A stretch of 64,000 bases of DNA from JAGNGI01 sp035448825 (GTDB taxonomy: Bacteria; Fidelibacterota; UBA2242). How positions within the stretch are numbered: position 1 is the stretch's first letter; each line of letters starts with the position of its first letter. The position numbers and the translations under genes are program-made. Positions 8,233 through 17,680 of this stretch are shown in pieces. Location of the stretch: assembly GCA_035448825.1 (NCBI GenBank), contig DAOTJS010000010.1, forward strand, positions 15,426 through 79,425. Reading direction: 5' to 3'. The notes beneath the pieces were generated by a model. The model had not been told where the DNA came from. It saw nothing but the letters and a program-made list of their open reading frames with translations, and made no database searches.

Positions 8233-9151
8233 AGTTGCCTTTATATTCCCTGGTCAGGCTTCGCAGTTTGTAGGGATGGGGCGCGATTTTTATGAAAGCA
8301 GTGCTCTGGCGCGTCGGTATTATGATCTGGCTGAAGCCCGGCTCGGTTTGCCGTTGAAAAAACTTTCTTTCGAGGGGCCACTAGCCGAATTGACTAAGAC
8401 CTGCATTACCCAACCAGCGATTTTCGTACTATCGTGTATCATATTTTTTGAGCTGCAAGCGCGTGGTCACCAGCCAGATATGGTTGCCGGACATAGTCTC
8501 GGTGAGTACTCAGCCCTGGTTGCCAGCGGTGCCCTGACCTTCGAGAATGGTCTCGAACTGGTAAAAATTCGGGCTGAACAGATGCAGATTGCATCGGAGC
8601 AAAATCCCGGAACGATGGCGGCCATCGTCGGATTGGATTATGATCAGATTAAGGAAATAATTAGTGAGTCCAATTTCCCTGGTGTGTGCCAGATCGCTAA
8701 TTGTAATTCTCCCACTCAAATAGTAATTAGCGGTGACGTTTACAAAGTACAGGCTTTGATGACCGACTTAAAAAAAGCCGGTGCTAAAATGGCGGTTGAA
8801 TTATCAGTCGGCGGAGCCTTTCATTCCGATTTGATGCAACCGGCCAGCGAAGCCCTGAAAGAAGCTCTTTCCCGAACGGAATTCAAAGCGCCGGTATGTC
8901 CAATTTATTCCAATGTTACCGCTACGGCTACCCGTGATCCACGGGAAATTCGTAACCGACTCTACCAGCAATTGACTTCCCCGGTTCTCTGGACCGATAC
9001 GATCAAGAATATGATTGCTGATGGGGCGGAAATCTTTGTCGAAGTTGGTCCCGGGAAAGTTCTGCAAGGATTAGTAAAACGAATCTCCAGTGATGTGAAA
9101 GTCATGGGAGTTAGTAAATTTAGCGAATTGGAGCAGATCGAATGGAATTGA
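8225..9151 (+). CDS. fabD: Malonyl-CoA:ACP transacylase
   Basis: FabD transfers malonyl from CoA to acyl carrier protein. The 308-residue protein begins with FIFPGQASQFVGMG and has the nucleophile Ser91 in VAGHSLGEYSALV and the catalytic His in GGAFHSDLM. The C-terminal FVEVGPGKVLQGLVKRI is also typical. The gene overlaps fabH by 8 bases and fabG by 10, so all three are translationally coupled. Length and motifs are complete. Confidence 0.96.
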   Translation: MSKVAFIFPGQASQFVGMGRDFYESSALARRYYDLAEARLGLPLKKLSFEGPLAELTKTCITQPAIFVLSCIIFFELQARGHQPDMVAGHSLGEYSALVASGALTFENGLELVKIRAEQMQIASEQNPGTMAAIVGLDYDQIKEIISESNFPGVCQIANCNSPTQIVISGDVYKVQALMTDLKKAGAKMAVELSVGGAFHSDLMQPASEALKEALSRTEFKAPVCPIYSNVTATATRDPREIRNRLYQQLTSPVLWTDTIKNMIADGAEIFVEVGPGKVLQGLVKRISSDVKVMGVSKFSELEQIEWN

Positions 9152-9888
9152 CTTTCCAAGATAAAATTGTGATAGTCACCGGTTCCGGACGAGGAATCGG
9201 TTTGACTATCGCTCAGACTTTTGCCGAAAATGGCGCTACCGTGATTTTAAGCGATTATAACCAGGAATCTTTGTCTGATGCTGTCGCTCTTTTTAAAGAA
9301 AAAGATTTTAAGTTTGACGCTTTCCCCTGTGATGTCACTAACTCTGCTGAAGTACAAAACCTAATTGACAGCATTATCCAGAAATACTCCCGAATTGATA
9401 TTTTAATCAATAATGCCGGTATCACCCGCGACACTATTCTTTTACGGATGAAGGAAGAGCAATGGGACGCAGTGATCAATACCAATTTGAAAGGCGTTTT
9501 TCTGGTAAGTCGCGCAGCCGCCAAGTATTTTCTGAAACAGCAATCCGGCAAAATCATCAACATTAGCTCGGTAGTAGGCTTGACCGGCAACATCGGTCAG
9601 TCGAATTATGCGGCCAGCAAAGCCGGGGTAATCGGCTTTTCCAAATCGCTGGCTAAAGAAATGGCTTCCCGTCATATAACGGTCAATGTCATCGCACCCG
9701 GATTCATTGAAACGGCAATGACAGCCGCTCTGTCAGATGAAGTTCGAGCGCAATTTTTAAGAAATATTCCTTTGAATAGAATGGGGACGCCGAAAGAAGT
9801 GGCCAATGCGGCGCTATTTTTAGCTTCGTCGCTGGCTGATTATATCACCGGACAGGTGCTTAAAGTTGACGGCGGCATGGTAATGTAA
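9142..9888 (+). CDS. fabG: 3-oxoacyl-ACP reductase
   Basis: A 248-residue short-chain dehydrogenase that uses NADPH to reduce 3-oxoacyl-ACP during chain elongation. The cofactor loop is TGSGRGIG, the structural motif is NNAGITRDTILLRM, the catalytic Ser is in NISSVVGLTG and the Tyr/Lys pair is in YAASKAG. The C-terminal YITGQVLKVDGGMVM is the FabG hallmark. It overlaps fabD by 10 bases and acpP follows after a short gap. Confidence 0.96.
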   Translation: MELTFQDKIVIVTGSGRGIGLTIAQTFAENGATVILSDYNQESLSDAVALFKEKDFKFDAFPCDVTNSAEVQNLIDSIIQKYSRIDILINNAGITRDTILLRMKEEQWDAVINTNLKGVFLVSRAAAKYFLKQQSGKIINISSVVGLTGNIGQSNYAASKAGVIGFSKSLAKEMASRHITVNVIAPGFIETAMTAALSDEVRAQFLRNIPLNRMGTPKEVANAALFLASSLADYITGQVLKVDGGMVM

Positions 9889-9907
9889 ACTAACTTAGGA
9901 GGATATG

Positions 9908-10141
9908 ATGAGTAACTTTGAAAAAGTTCAAGAAATCGTGGCCGAAAAATTAGGAATCGAGAAATCCAAAATCACGATGGAAGCTTCTTTCATTGACGAT
10001 CTTGGAGCCGATTCACTGGATACGGTAGAACTGATTATGAAAATGGAAGAGGATTTCGGTATTGAAATTCCTGACGAAGATGCCGAGAAACTGAAAACGG
10101 TCGGCGATGTCGTCAATTATCTCGATTCCAAATTAGAATAA
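9908..10141 (+). CDS. acpP: Acyl carrier protein
   Basis: A small acidic carrier of growing fatty acids. The phosphopantetheine attachment motif DDLGADSLDTVEL has Ser at residue 36, the standard position. There are two adjacent ATG codons; I choose 9908 because the AGGAGG at 9897-9902 is five bases from it but only two from the ATG at 9905. Length is 77 residues. It sits between fabG and fabF as in many bacteria. Confidence 0.96.
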   Translation: MSNFEKVQEIVAEKLGIEKSKITMEASFIDDLGADSLDTVELIMKMEEDFGIEIPDEDAEKLKTVGDVVNYLDSKLE

Positions 10142-10149
10142 TCCCGTTT

Positions 10150-11397
10150 ATGCCCAAACGCGTGGTAGTGACCGGATTGGGCGTCATTTCCCCGGTAGGA
10201 AATGATGTCCAATCTTTCTGGTCGAATTTATTGAATGGCGTCAGCGGCGTTGATTACATTAAGTCTTTCGATGCCAGCGGCTATTCTACTCAGATCGCCG
10301 CAGAGGTGCGCGATTTTGATCCCCTCCAGCATTTTACTCAAAAAGATCTCAATCGCATGGATCGCGTTACGCAATTTGGCTCGGCAGCCGCCAAGCAGGC
10401 GGTCAACGACTCGGGATTGCTCCAATCCGGTTTTAATGCCGAACGAGTAGGTGTGATTGTCGGTTCAGGTATCGGTGGAATTAGCACCTTGGAAGCCCAG
10501 CATCAAGTCCTAATGACGAAAGGTGCTCGTATGGTCAGTCCGCTTTTTATCCCAATGATGATTTCGGATATAATTCCCGGACAGATTGCGATGGACTTCG
10601 GCTTCTGCGGACCAAACTATAGCGTGACTTCTGCCTGTGCTACCGGCTCGCACGCCATTGGTGTAGCTTATCAGCACATTTGTAATGGAACTGCCGATGT
10701 AATGATAACTGGTGGCGCGGAAGCCAGTATTACCCCGCTGGCAATCGCCGGTTTTGCTAATATGAAAGCCCTATCACGACGTAACGAAACGCCGCAGAAA
10801 GCCAGCCGCCCTTTCGATAGCAAGCGTGACGGCTTTGTAGTGGGAGAAGGAGCCGGCATAGTGGTTATCGAAGAATTGGAACATGCCCTGAAGCGGAAAG
10901 CCAAAATTTACGCAGAAATAGTCGGTTTCGGGTTCTCCGCCGATGCCTATCACATAACCGCTCCTCATCCGGAAGGCAAGGGTGCGGTCATTTCTATGGA
11001 AAATGCTATCCGGATGTCCGGCCTACCGAAATCAGATTTCGGCTACATCAACGCCCACGGCACTTCCACCCCACTGAACGACCGCAATGAAACAATCGCC
11101 ATTAAAACCGTCTTCGGCGAACAGGCTTATCGGATCAATATCAGTTCCACTAAATCAATGACTGGACACCTCTTAGGAGCGGCTGGCGGAATCGAATTCA
11201 TCGCTCTGGTGTTGGCTCTTCAAAACCAGATTATACCACCAACTATAAATTATGAATTTCCCGACCCGGAGTGCGATTTGAATTATACGCCTAACGTTGC
11301 TCAAAAAATAAGTCTGGTCGCCGGATTGAGTAACAATTTTGGTTTCGGGGGACATAATGCCGTCCTAGCCGCTAAAGTTTATAAGCCGGAAAATTGA
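10150..11397 (+). CDS. fabF: Beta-ketoacyl-ACP synthase II
   Basis: FabF elongates acyl-ACP by condensation with malonyl-ACP. The 415-residue protein has the nucleophile Cys163 in SACATGSHAIG, the first catalytic His in NAHGTSTPLND and the second in KSMTGHLLGAAG. The start lies 8 bases after the acpP stop with no strong ribosome site of its own, suggesting coupling. The stop overlaps the TTG start of rnc by 4 bases. Confidence 0.96.
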   Translation: MPKRVVVTGLGVISPVGNDVQSFWSNLLNGVSGVDYIKSFDASGYSTQIAAEVRDFDPLQHFTQKDLNRMDRVTQFGSAAAKQAVNDSGLLQSGFNAERVGVIVGSGIGGISTLEAQHQVLMTKGARMVSPLFIPMMISDIIPGQIAMDFGFCGPNYSVTSACATGSHAIGVAYQHICNGTADVMITGGAEASITPLAIAGFANMKALSRRNETPQKASRPFDSKRDGFVVGEGAGIVVIEELEHALKRKAKIYAEIVGFGFSADAYHITAPHPEGKGAVISMENAIRMSGLPKSDFGYINAHGTSTPLNDRNETIAIKTVFGEQAYRINISSTKSMTGHLLGAAGGIEFIALVLALQNQIIPPTINYEFPDPECDLNYTPNVAQKISLVAGLSNNFGFGGHNAVLAAKVYKPEN

Positions 11398-12113
11398 AGT
11401 TATCTGCCAAAAACTGGTTCCGCAAGATTTCACCGCTCGAAGAGAAAATAGGATACGTCTTCCGCAATAAGGCTTTATTGGAACAGGCTCTGACTCATCG
11501 TTCCCGCTCGGTGAATGGTGAAAAATCCTACGAACGTTTGGAATTTCTCGGCGACGCAGTCCTGGCATTTATCGTAGCCGACATTCTATTTGAAAAATAC
11601 CCCGAAAAAAGCGAAGGCGAACTGACTATGCTTCGCTCGGCTCTGGTCAATGGAAGTGCTCTGGCACACGTGGGTAGTAAATTGGGAATTAGTGAGGCGG
11701 CTATCGTTGAAAAAGGATTGAATCTCAAAAATCCGCCGACTCTACATAAATTGTTGGCCAGCATTGTCGAGTCCTTAATTGGTGCAATCTACCTCGACCG
11801 CGGATTGAACCCAGCCCGCAAGTTTGTTCAACGCTGGATCATACCTGCTATAACAGAGGAAAAAGTCGTCAATAATTTTAATTACAAGGGTCAACTTTAC
11901 GAATATTGCCAGAAAAATGGCCGCAAACTGCCAGTTTTTAAAGTACTAAGAGCCTCAGGACCGGATCACGCTAAGAAATATGAGGTAGTGGTCTATATCA
12001 ACGGTCAAAAAATGGGATATGGTGTCGGTCGTCAGAAACGCAACGCCGAACAGAAAGCGGCCCACGAAGCCCTACAAAAATTGATGCCTGAATATCCAGC
12101 GCCTGGAAAATAG
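11394..12113 (+). CDS. rnc: Ribonuclease III
   Basis: RNase III cuts double-stranded RNA, processing rRNA and many mRNAs. The 239-residue protein has the nuclease signature ERLEFLGDAVL, the second acidic site in VESLIGAIYLD and a C-terminal double-strand-RNA-binding domain (KGQLYEYCQKNG ... AEQKAAHEAL). The start is TTG within the fabF stop (TTGA overlap). The acpP-fabF-rnc order is common in Gram-positives and several other phyla. Confidence 0.95.
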   Translation: MKLSAKNWFRKISPLEEKIGYVFRNKALLEQALTHRSRSVNGEKSYERLEFLGDAVLAFIVADILFEKYPEKSEGELTMLRSALVNGSALAHVGSKLGISEAAIVEKGLNLKNPPTLHKLLASIVESLIGAIYLDRGLNPARKFVQRWIIPAITEEKVVNNFNYKGQLYEYCQKNGRKLPVFKVLRASGPDHAKKYEVVVYINGQKMGYGVGRQKRNAEQKAAHEALQKLMPEYPAPGK

Positions 12114-12368
12114 CTTTTAATAAATTCAGAATGTCATTTTGATAATCCGGTTTAATTTCGGAATATAATGGGCATTTAAGTATCGGAGTAATACTTGGTT
12201 GATAGATAATTTGCCGAACTAATATTAAGGTTAAAAATCGTGATGGTTTTAGGAAATTCAATTGATACTGATAATATTCATTTCAATTAGTATTTCTACA
12301 AACCTTTTACTATTATTTGATAGCCTAAATAACTTAATAGCCGATAGCAAGATTAATACGAGGTAAAA

Positions 12369-14282
12369 ATGGGGATTACACCGAAAATCGGGTCGCTAGA
12401 TTGGGCGGTGGTGGTGATTTATTTCCTACTTATTTTTGGCATCGCGATTTACTATTATCGAAGAGCGGGTGAGAATACCAGTGAATTTTTTCTCTCAGGT
12501 AGAAATTTACCGTGGTGGTTAGCCGGAACTGCGATGGTAGCGACGACCTTTGCGGCTGATACACCTTTGGCGGTTACAGAGCTCGTTGCTAAAAATGGTA
12601 TCGCCGGTAATTGGTTATGGTGGAATCTAGCAATCGGGGCAATGTTAACAGTCTTTTTCTTTGCGCGACTCTGGCGTCGAGCTGGCATTATGACCGATGT
12701 AGAATTTACCGAGATGCGTTATTCCGGCAAAGCAGCGGCGGTTTTGCGCGGATTCCGGGCGCTGTATTTAGGAATTTTTATGAATACGATCGTTATGGGA
12801 TGGGTGCACAAAGCTATGGAAAAAATATTCCATGTCGCGGTTCCTGGGATTGATCCATTTCTTTTGGTAGCAATCGTTGCGGGTATTATCGCCATTTACG
12901 CTTCACTTTCCGGTCTGCTTGGAACGGCTCGTACCGACAGTTTTCAGTTTTTATTCGCTATGACTGGTTGCATTATACTGGCTGTCATCGTCATTCGATT
13001 ACCACAGGTTGGTGGAGCTGTTAAAATGAAGGCTCAATTGGCGCCACAGGTTCTTGATTTCTTTCCCAAAGTGGGACGAATTAGTGGGCCGGGAATTACC
13101 GGCGGGGTGCTATCTCTATCGTTAGGAGCTTTCATTGCCCATATCGGACTGCAGTGGTGGTCGTCCTGGTATCCGGGAGCTGAGCCGGGCGGTGGCGGTT
13201 ATATTGCTCAGCGCATGATGTCCGCTAAAGATGAAAAGCACAGTCTCTTTGCAACTCTCTGGTTCACAATAGCGCACTATACTTTGCGCCCCTGGCCCTG
13301 GATCATCGTGGCTCTTGCGGCCTTGGTAATTATGCCGCGGGCTTCAAGTACCGATCTACTCCGGCAGGAAAATCCTGTACTTTATAATCAGGTCGTTGAA
13401 GCCTATAAAAACCCGAATCTTATGAAATCCGATCCGATCGCCTCTACCCCGGAATTTCAAAATTTTTACGAAAAGTACGAAAATACAATCGATCCCGGAG
13501 TTATGTATCCTAAGATGATGTTGCGTTATTTACCGACTGGAATTCTCGGTCTATTGATTGCGACTTTTTTAGCCGCTTATATGTCAACTATTTCCTCACA
13601 GTTGAACTGGGGTACGTCGTACATTATCAACGATTTTTACCGGCGATTCATTCGTAAAAAGGCTAGTGAAAAGCATTATGTCTTGGTCTCGCGGATTGCA
13701 ATACTACTTATGATTATATTTTCATTGTTCGTCACTAAATATTTCCTTACCACTATTTCAGGAGCGTGGGAATTTATTATCAATGCTAGTGCCGGAATGG
13801 GTGCGGTTCTCATCTTGCGCTGGTTTTGGTGGCGCATTAATGCCTGGTCGGAAATAGCGGCTATGATTGCGCCGCTAATTATTTACCCGATTGCGCGTTA
13901 TAAATTCGGACTGCAATCACCAATCACGCTTTATCCAGTGGTTCTGGGGACTACAATTATTTGGCTACTGGTGACTTTTTTAACCAAACCGGAAAAGGAT
14001 GCTACTCTTACCACCTTCTATCGTAAAGTGCATCCCGGTGGTATCGGCTGGAAAAGAATTGTTGAACAAATACCAGATGTCAGGGGCGATAGCGGTTTTG
14101 GCCGAACTTTTATCTGCTGGATTTTGGGGGTTGTGCTGGTATATGCCAGCCTGTTTGGAATCGGGAAAATCATTTTTCACGAATATTTTATGGCAGGAGT
14201 GTACTTTATATTGGTTGGAATTAGTGTTTGGGTAATATACTATAACCTGAATAAAATGGGTTGGAAATCGCTAAAAGAATAG
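12369..14282 (+). CDS. Sodium:solute symporter family protein
   Basis: A 637-residue integral membrane transporter of the SSS family, which couples sodium entry to uptake of a small solute. The N-terminus (DWAVVVIYFLLIFGIAIYYY) is the first helix, followed by SEFFLSGRNLPWWLAG, the conserved second-helix region. Around 13-14 hydrophobic stretches can be seen. The segment GTSYIINDFYRRFIRKKASEKHYV is the usual loop before the late helices. The substrate cannot be read from the sequence. GAGG lies five bases before the ATG. It stands alone, with 250 bases before it. Confidence 0.88.
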   Translation: MGITPKIGSLDWAVVVIYFLLIFGIAIYYYRRAGENTSEFFLSGRNLPWWLAGTAMVATTFAADTPLAVTELVAKNGIAGNWLWWNLAIGAMLTVFFFARLWRRAGIMTDVEFTEMRYSGKAAAVLRGFRALYLGIFMNTIVMGWVHKAMEKIFHVAVPGIDPFLLVAIVAGIIAIYASLSGLLGTARTDSFQFLFAMTGCIILAVIVIRLPQVGGAVKMKAQLAPQVLDFFPKVGRISGPGITGGVLSLSLGAFIAHIGLQWWSSWYPGAEPGGGGYIAQRMMSAKDEKHSLFATLWFTIAHYTLRPWPWIIVALAALVIMPRASSTDLLRQENPVLYNQVVEAYKNPNLMKSDPIASTPEFQNFYEKYENTIDPGVMYPKMMLRYLPTGILGLLIATFLAAYMSTISSQLNWGTSYIINDFYRRFIRKKASEKHYVLVSRIAILLMIIFSLFVTKYFLTTISGAWEFIINASAGMGAVLILRWFWWRINAWSEIAAMIAPLIIYPIARYKFGLQSPITLYPVVLGTTIIWLLVTFLTKPEKDATLTTFYRKVHPGGIGWKRIVEQIPDVRGDSGFGRTFICWILGVVLVYASLFGIGKIIFHEYFMAGVYFILVGISVWVIYYNLNKMGWKSLKE

Positions 14283-14444
14283 GGAAACTTGGTTGGCATT
14301 TTTTTCTCCGAGAATTACTAATGTCCAGCAGAATCTTCAGTTAAATAGCTATATTTGCAAAAAATAGAATTGGGCTATAGTCACTTTATTAATTTCCCTT
14401 TATTAAATTTTACTTGAATTTCGGTACTTGCCAGGAAAAAAATC

Positions 14445-14720
14445 ATGAAGACTATTTTAGTTGAATCTAATCCGAGCAAAGATCGGCTCGAAGAACTTGG
14501 CGTCCGTAAATGGCCAATCTGGACTAAAGAAGTTTCCGAGTTTCCCTGGTTCTATGACGAGCAGGAAATTTGTTACTTTTTGGAAGGCGAAATAGAGGTT
14601 ACGCCTGAAAGTGGTCAACCGGTGAAAATCAAAAAAGGCGACCTGGTGACTTTCCCGCAAGGGTTGTCTTGCCGCTGGAAAGTGATTGAGCCCGTTCGCA
14701 AACATTATAAATTCGGTTAG
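14445..14720 (+). CDS. Small cupin-domain protein (DUF861 type)
   Basis: A 91-residue single-cupin protein. The two half-motifs are visible as ICYFLEGEIEVTPESG and KKGDLVTFPQGLSCRWKV, with the WPIWTKEVSEFPW front typical of the EutQ-like/DUF861 group. Most metal-binding histidines of classical cupins are absent from the motifs, so it may not bind metal. The function is unknown. The B3/B4 gene follows after 10 bases, so the two are probably co-transcribed. Confidence 0.75.
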   Translation: MKTILVESNPSKDRLEELGVRKWPIWTKEVSEFPWFYDEQEICYFLEGEIEVTPESGQPVKIKKGDLVTFPQGLSCRWKVIEPVRKHYKFG

Positions 14721-14730
14721 GGAAAAGCGG

Positions 14731-15396
14731 ATGGTGAATATTCGGCTCGATCTACCCATCCGTCTCACTGCAATCACGGTTGATCGGTTGAACGTAACGA
14801 CTTCCGGAGAAGCCTTTCAAGAATTACAACGGTGCGCCGCCTTCTATCGTGAACAATATGGCGGTCGGGATATAGGTCAGGTGCCGGGTGTACAATATGC
14901 TCGCCAACTATTCCGTGAACTCGGTATCGAGCCAACCAGACACCGACCGGCTTCTGAAGCACTTCTGCGGCGCGCTTTGAAAAATTTACCTTTATATTCA
15001 ATAAATAACTTGGTTGACGTCTGTAATTTTTGCGCGCTGGATTTTCTATTACCCAACGGTGTGTACGATTTACAAAAATTGGCAGGTAAGATCATTTTGC
15101 GTCGCGGAAAAACCGGGGAAGAATACCTCGGCCACACCGGTCAAGTAGTTCATCTCGAAGGGCGTTATACTCTGGTGGATGAACTTGGTCCATTTGGTTC
15201 GCCGATTACCGATTCGCTACGCGCCGCCGTCTGTCTGCAGACCACTCAGGCTTTGATTATAGTCTATGCGCCTTTGACCTATCCGGAGGCGAAACTCGCT
15301 GGTCAACTCGCGATGTTCAGCGAGCGTTTGGCAACTTATTGTCAGGCCGATGATATAGAGAAACTGATAATTAGTGGAAATAGTATAACGCATTAA
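14731..15396 (+). CDS. B3/B4 tRNA-binding-domain protein
   Basis: A stand-alone protein of about 221 residues resembling the B3/B4 domain of phenylalanyl-tRNA synthetase beta chain. Features are the middle LPLYSINNLVDVCNFCALDFLLPNGVYDL, which matches the domain's substrate pocket (NLVD near the middle), and the YTLVDELGPFGSPITDSLRA segment. Free B3/B4 proteins are thought to be editing or tRNA-linked proteins; the role here is not known. I start at the ATG at 14731, just after the cupin stop; an upstream TTG at 14686 would overlap the cupin gene. Confidence 0.75.
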   Translation: MVNIRLDLPIRLTAITVDRLNVTTSGEAFQELQRCAAFYREQYGGRDIGQVPGVQYARQLFRELGIEPTRHRPASEALLRRALKNLPLYSINNLVDVCNFCALDFLLPNGVYDLQKLAGKIILRRGKTGEEYLGHTGQVVHLEGRYTLVDELGPFGSPITDSLRAAVCLQTTQALIIVYAPLTYPEAKLAGQLAMFSERLATYCQADDIEKLIISGNSITH

Positions 15397-15417
15397 ATTT
15401 GAATATAGGAGAAAATT

Positions 15418-15621
15418 ATGGAATGTCATCAGTTACAGAATAAAAAGGATTGCAATTGTAGCTATGAACCTTGTAGCCGAAAAGGCACTTGTTGCGATTG
15501 TGTTCGCTATCATCTACAATCACGGGAACTGCCGGCTTGTTTCTTCCCCGATGATGTCGAACGCACTTATGATCGTTCTTTTGAAAAATTCGCCGAATTA
15601 GTTCAAAGAGGAAGAGTTTAG
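15418..15621 (+). CDS. DUF6485 family cysteine-rich small protein
   Basis: A 67-residue protein with many cysteines: CNCSYEPCSRKGTCCDCVRYH and LPACFFPDD, then TYDRSFEKFAEL. The spacing suggests binding of one or two metal ions. The pattern matches the DUF6485 group as I remember it; no function is known. An AGGAG-like site (taggagaaaatt) precedes the ATG. It lies between the B3/B4 gene and the nitroreductase, all on the plus strand. Confidence 0.75.
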   Translation: MECHQLQNKKDCNCSYEPCSRKGTCCDCVRYHLQSRELPACFFPDDVERTYDRSFEKFAELVQRGRV

Positions 15622-15681
15622 TCGGTAACAACGATGCGACGTCATTTTTACTGGTTGGAAATAATTTTTCTTGAGGTTTTG

Positions 15682-16299
15682 ATGTCAAACTTAAACAATT
15701 TCGCGGCTGAACAAGGAAACATATGGCAGCTTGCCAGACCGGACACAGTCGGTAAAGTCTCTATCGAGACGACTTTAAGCCAACGCCGTTCAGTGCGAGC
15801 ATTCAAAAATGAGCCGTTATCAGAGAAGGAAATTTCCCAACTGCTGTATGCGGCGCAGGGAATCAGTGACTTTTCACAGGGATTGCGGACAGCACCTTCG
15901 GCCGGTGCAACTTACCCACTGGAAATTTATCTCGTGACGGCGGAAGGGATTTTTCATTATTTACCGAAACGCCATGCGATCGAATTGAAGAAAGCTGGCG
16001 ATTATCGTGCTCGTTTAGCTGACGCCGCCTTAGGACAGAATTCTATTCGCACTGCTCCGGCAACCATCGTCTTTAGCGCGGTTTATGAGCGTACCACTCG
16101 CCGTTATCAGAAGCGTGGCGAGCGCTATGTCCATATCGAAGTTGGTCATGCCGCTCAAAATGTTCATCTACAGGCGGTGGCGCTCGGGCTTGCCTCTGTG
16201 CCGGTGGGAGCCTTTGATGACGAGACGATTGCCAAAGTCATCGGCGTTGAACGAAACGAGCAGGTACTCTATTTAGTGCCGGTTGGCCGAAAGCGCTGA
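15682..16299 (+). CDS. SagB-type nitroreductase/dehydrogenase
   Basis: A flavin-binding nitroreductase-fold enzyme of about 205 residues. The motif ETTLSQRRSVRAFKNEPLSEKEISQLLYAAQG and the later SAGATYPLEIYLVT match the SagB group, and LGLASVPVGAFDDETIAKVIGV closes the fold. The conserved Gly-Ala-Thr-Tyr-Pro segment binds FMN in this family. I choose the ATG at 15682 because GAGG lies five bases before it; the longer frame from 15634 adds an unlikely hydrophobic start. No peptide-modification genes are nearby, so an azoline-type role is not supported. Confidence 0.82.
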   Translation: MSNLNNFAAEQGNIWQLARPDTVGKVSIETTLSQRRSVRAFKNEPLSEKEISQLLYAAQGISDFSQGLRTAPSAGATYPLEIYLVTAEGIFHYLPKRHAIELKKAGDYRARLADAALGQNSIRTAPATIVFSAVYERTTRRYQKRGERYVHIEVGHAAQNVHLQAVALGLASVPVGAFDDETIAKVIGVERNEQVLYLVPVGRKR

Positions 16300-16421
16300 T
16301 GAGGTTTATTACCCATTAACTGGAAAGTTTCCAGCCAGTTATAAGAAAACCGATGCCTTTGTGGGCTTAATTGGCTAAATTCTGTTTAATATTTTGGTGT
16401 TTAAAAATTGGAGTTTGAAGA

Positions 16422-17624
16422 ATGTTACGCAGTCAGGATTATATCAGAATCGAAGATCAGTATGGCGCTCATAATTACCAGCCGTTGGATGTAGTTTTGA
16501 CCCGCGGTCAGGGAATTTGGCTCGAGGATGTCGAAGGTAAAAAGTATATGGATTTTCTAGCGGCTTACTCAGCGGTCAATCAGGGGCATTGCCATCCGCG
16601 TCTGGTCAAAGTTATGCAGGAGCAATGTGCCCGCCTGACGCTGACTTCGCGCGCTTTTCGTAATGATCAATGGCCAATGCTAGCTAAGGAAATTTGTGAA
16701 CTGACCGGATATGAAATGGTATTACCGATGAATTCCGGCGCGGAAGCGGTCGAAACAGCCATCAAAGCCGCCCGCAAATGGGGTTATTTTTACAAAGGCG
16801 TTGCCAAGAACAAAGCCGAAATCATCGTCTGCACGGGCAATTTCCACGGTCGCACCACGACAATTATTTCCTTCAGCACCGACGAACAATACAAAGACGG
16901 ATTCGGTCCGCTAACCCCCGGTTTTGTAGCTATAGAATACGGTTCGATTGAAGACTTGAAAAAGGCAATTAATCCCAATACGGTTGCTTTTCTGGTCGAA
17001 CCTATACAGGGTGAAAGCGGTGTTATCGTGCCACCGGAAGGCTGGTTAAAAGCCTGTGCCGAAATTTGTCGCGAAAATAAGGTTTTACTAATTGCCGATG
17101 AAATTCAAAGCGGACTGGGTCGCACCGGCAAGCTATTTGCCTGCGAACATGAAAATGTTCGCCCGGACGTAGTAATTATCGGCAAAGCGCTTTCCGGCGG
17201 AATGTATCCGGTTTCAGCCGTAGTGGCTTCGCAGGAAATTCTAGGCGTTTTCAAGCCTGGCGATCACGGTTCGACTTACGGCGGAAATCCTTTAGGCAGT
17301 GCCATTGCACGCGAAGCTCTGAAAATTATTATTGACGAGAAACTGCCCCAGAAATCAGCCGAATCCGGCGCTTATTTAATGCAGAAATTGAATGAAATTA
17401 AAAGCCCTTATATCGAGAAAATTCGCGGCAAAGGTTTATGGGTTGGCATTGTTTTGAAGCAATCAGCCGGAGGCGCTCGCCGCTTCTGTGAGGCCTTGCA
17501 GGAGCACGGCATTCTGGCGAAAGAGACTCACGAAAATGTCATTCGCCTGGCACCGCCATTGAACATTACGCGAGATGAACTCGACCAGGCGATTGCAATT
17601 CTGCGCGAGGTTTTGTCTCAATAG
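16422..17624 (+). CDS. rocD: Ornithine--oxo-acid aminotransferase
   Basis: A class-III PLP aminotransferase of 400 residues. The segment VLPMNSGAEAVETAIKAARKWGY and the ending of the large domain (GDHGSTYGGNPLGSAIAREAL) are characteristic of ornithine delta-aminotransferase, which makes glutamate semialdehyde. The PLP lysine is in IIGKALSGGMYPVSA and the cofactor Asp in LLIADEIQSGLGRTG. A related acetylornithine or GABA enzyme is less likely because of these motifs. Followed after 56 bases by pepD. Confidence 0.9.
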   Translation: MLRSQDYIRIEDQYGAHNYQPLDVVLTRGQGIWLEDVEGKKYMDFLAAYSAVNQGHCHPRLVKVMQEQCARLTLTSRAFRNDQWPMLAKEICELTGYEMVLPMNSGAEAVETAIKAARKWGYFYKGVAKNKAEIIVCTGNFHGRTTTIISFSTDEQYKDGFGPLTPGFVAIEYGSIEDLKKAINPNTVAFLVEPIQGESGVIVPPEGWLKACAEICRENKVLLIADEIQSGLGRTGKLFACEHENVRPDVVIIGKALSGGMYPVSAVVASQEILGVFKPGDHGSTYGGNPLGSAIAREALKIIIDEKLPQKSAESGAYLMQKLNEIKSPYIEKIRGKGLWVGIVLKQSAGGARRFCEALQEHGILAKETHENVIRLAPPLNITRDELDQAIAILREVLSQ

Positions 17625-17680
17625 AAGCCGATCGAATTTTTTTAAAATTCATAAGAGCTAAAAAAGAAAAGGAGGTTTAT

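Noticed and set aside
15634..15681. Longer N-terminus of the SagB-type nitroreductase from the ATG at 15634
   Set aside because: The extra residues are hydrophobic and unlike the family; GAGG is placed for the ATG at 15682.
16318..16340. Hairpin CTGGAAA/TTTCCAG after the nitroreductase gene as a terminator
   Set aside because: No T-run follows; the stem has almost no loop. It may be chance.
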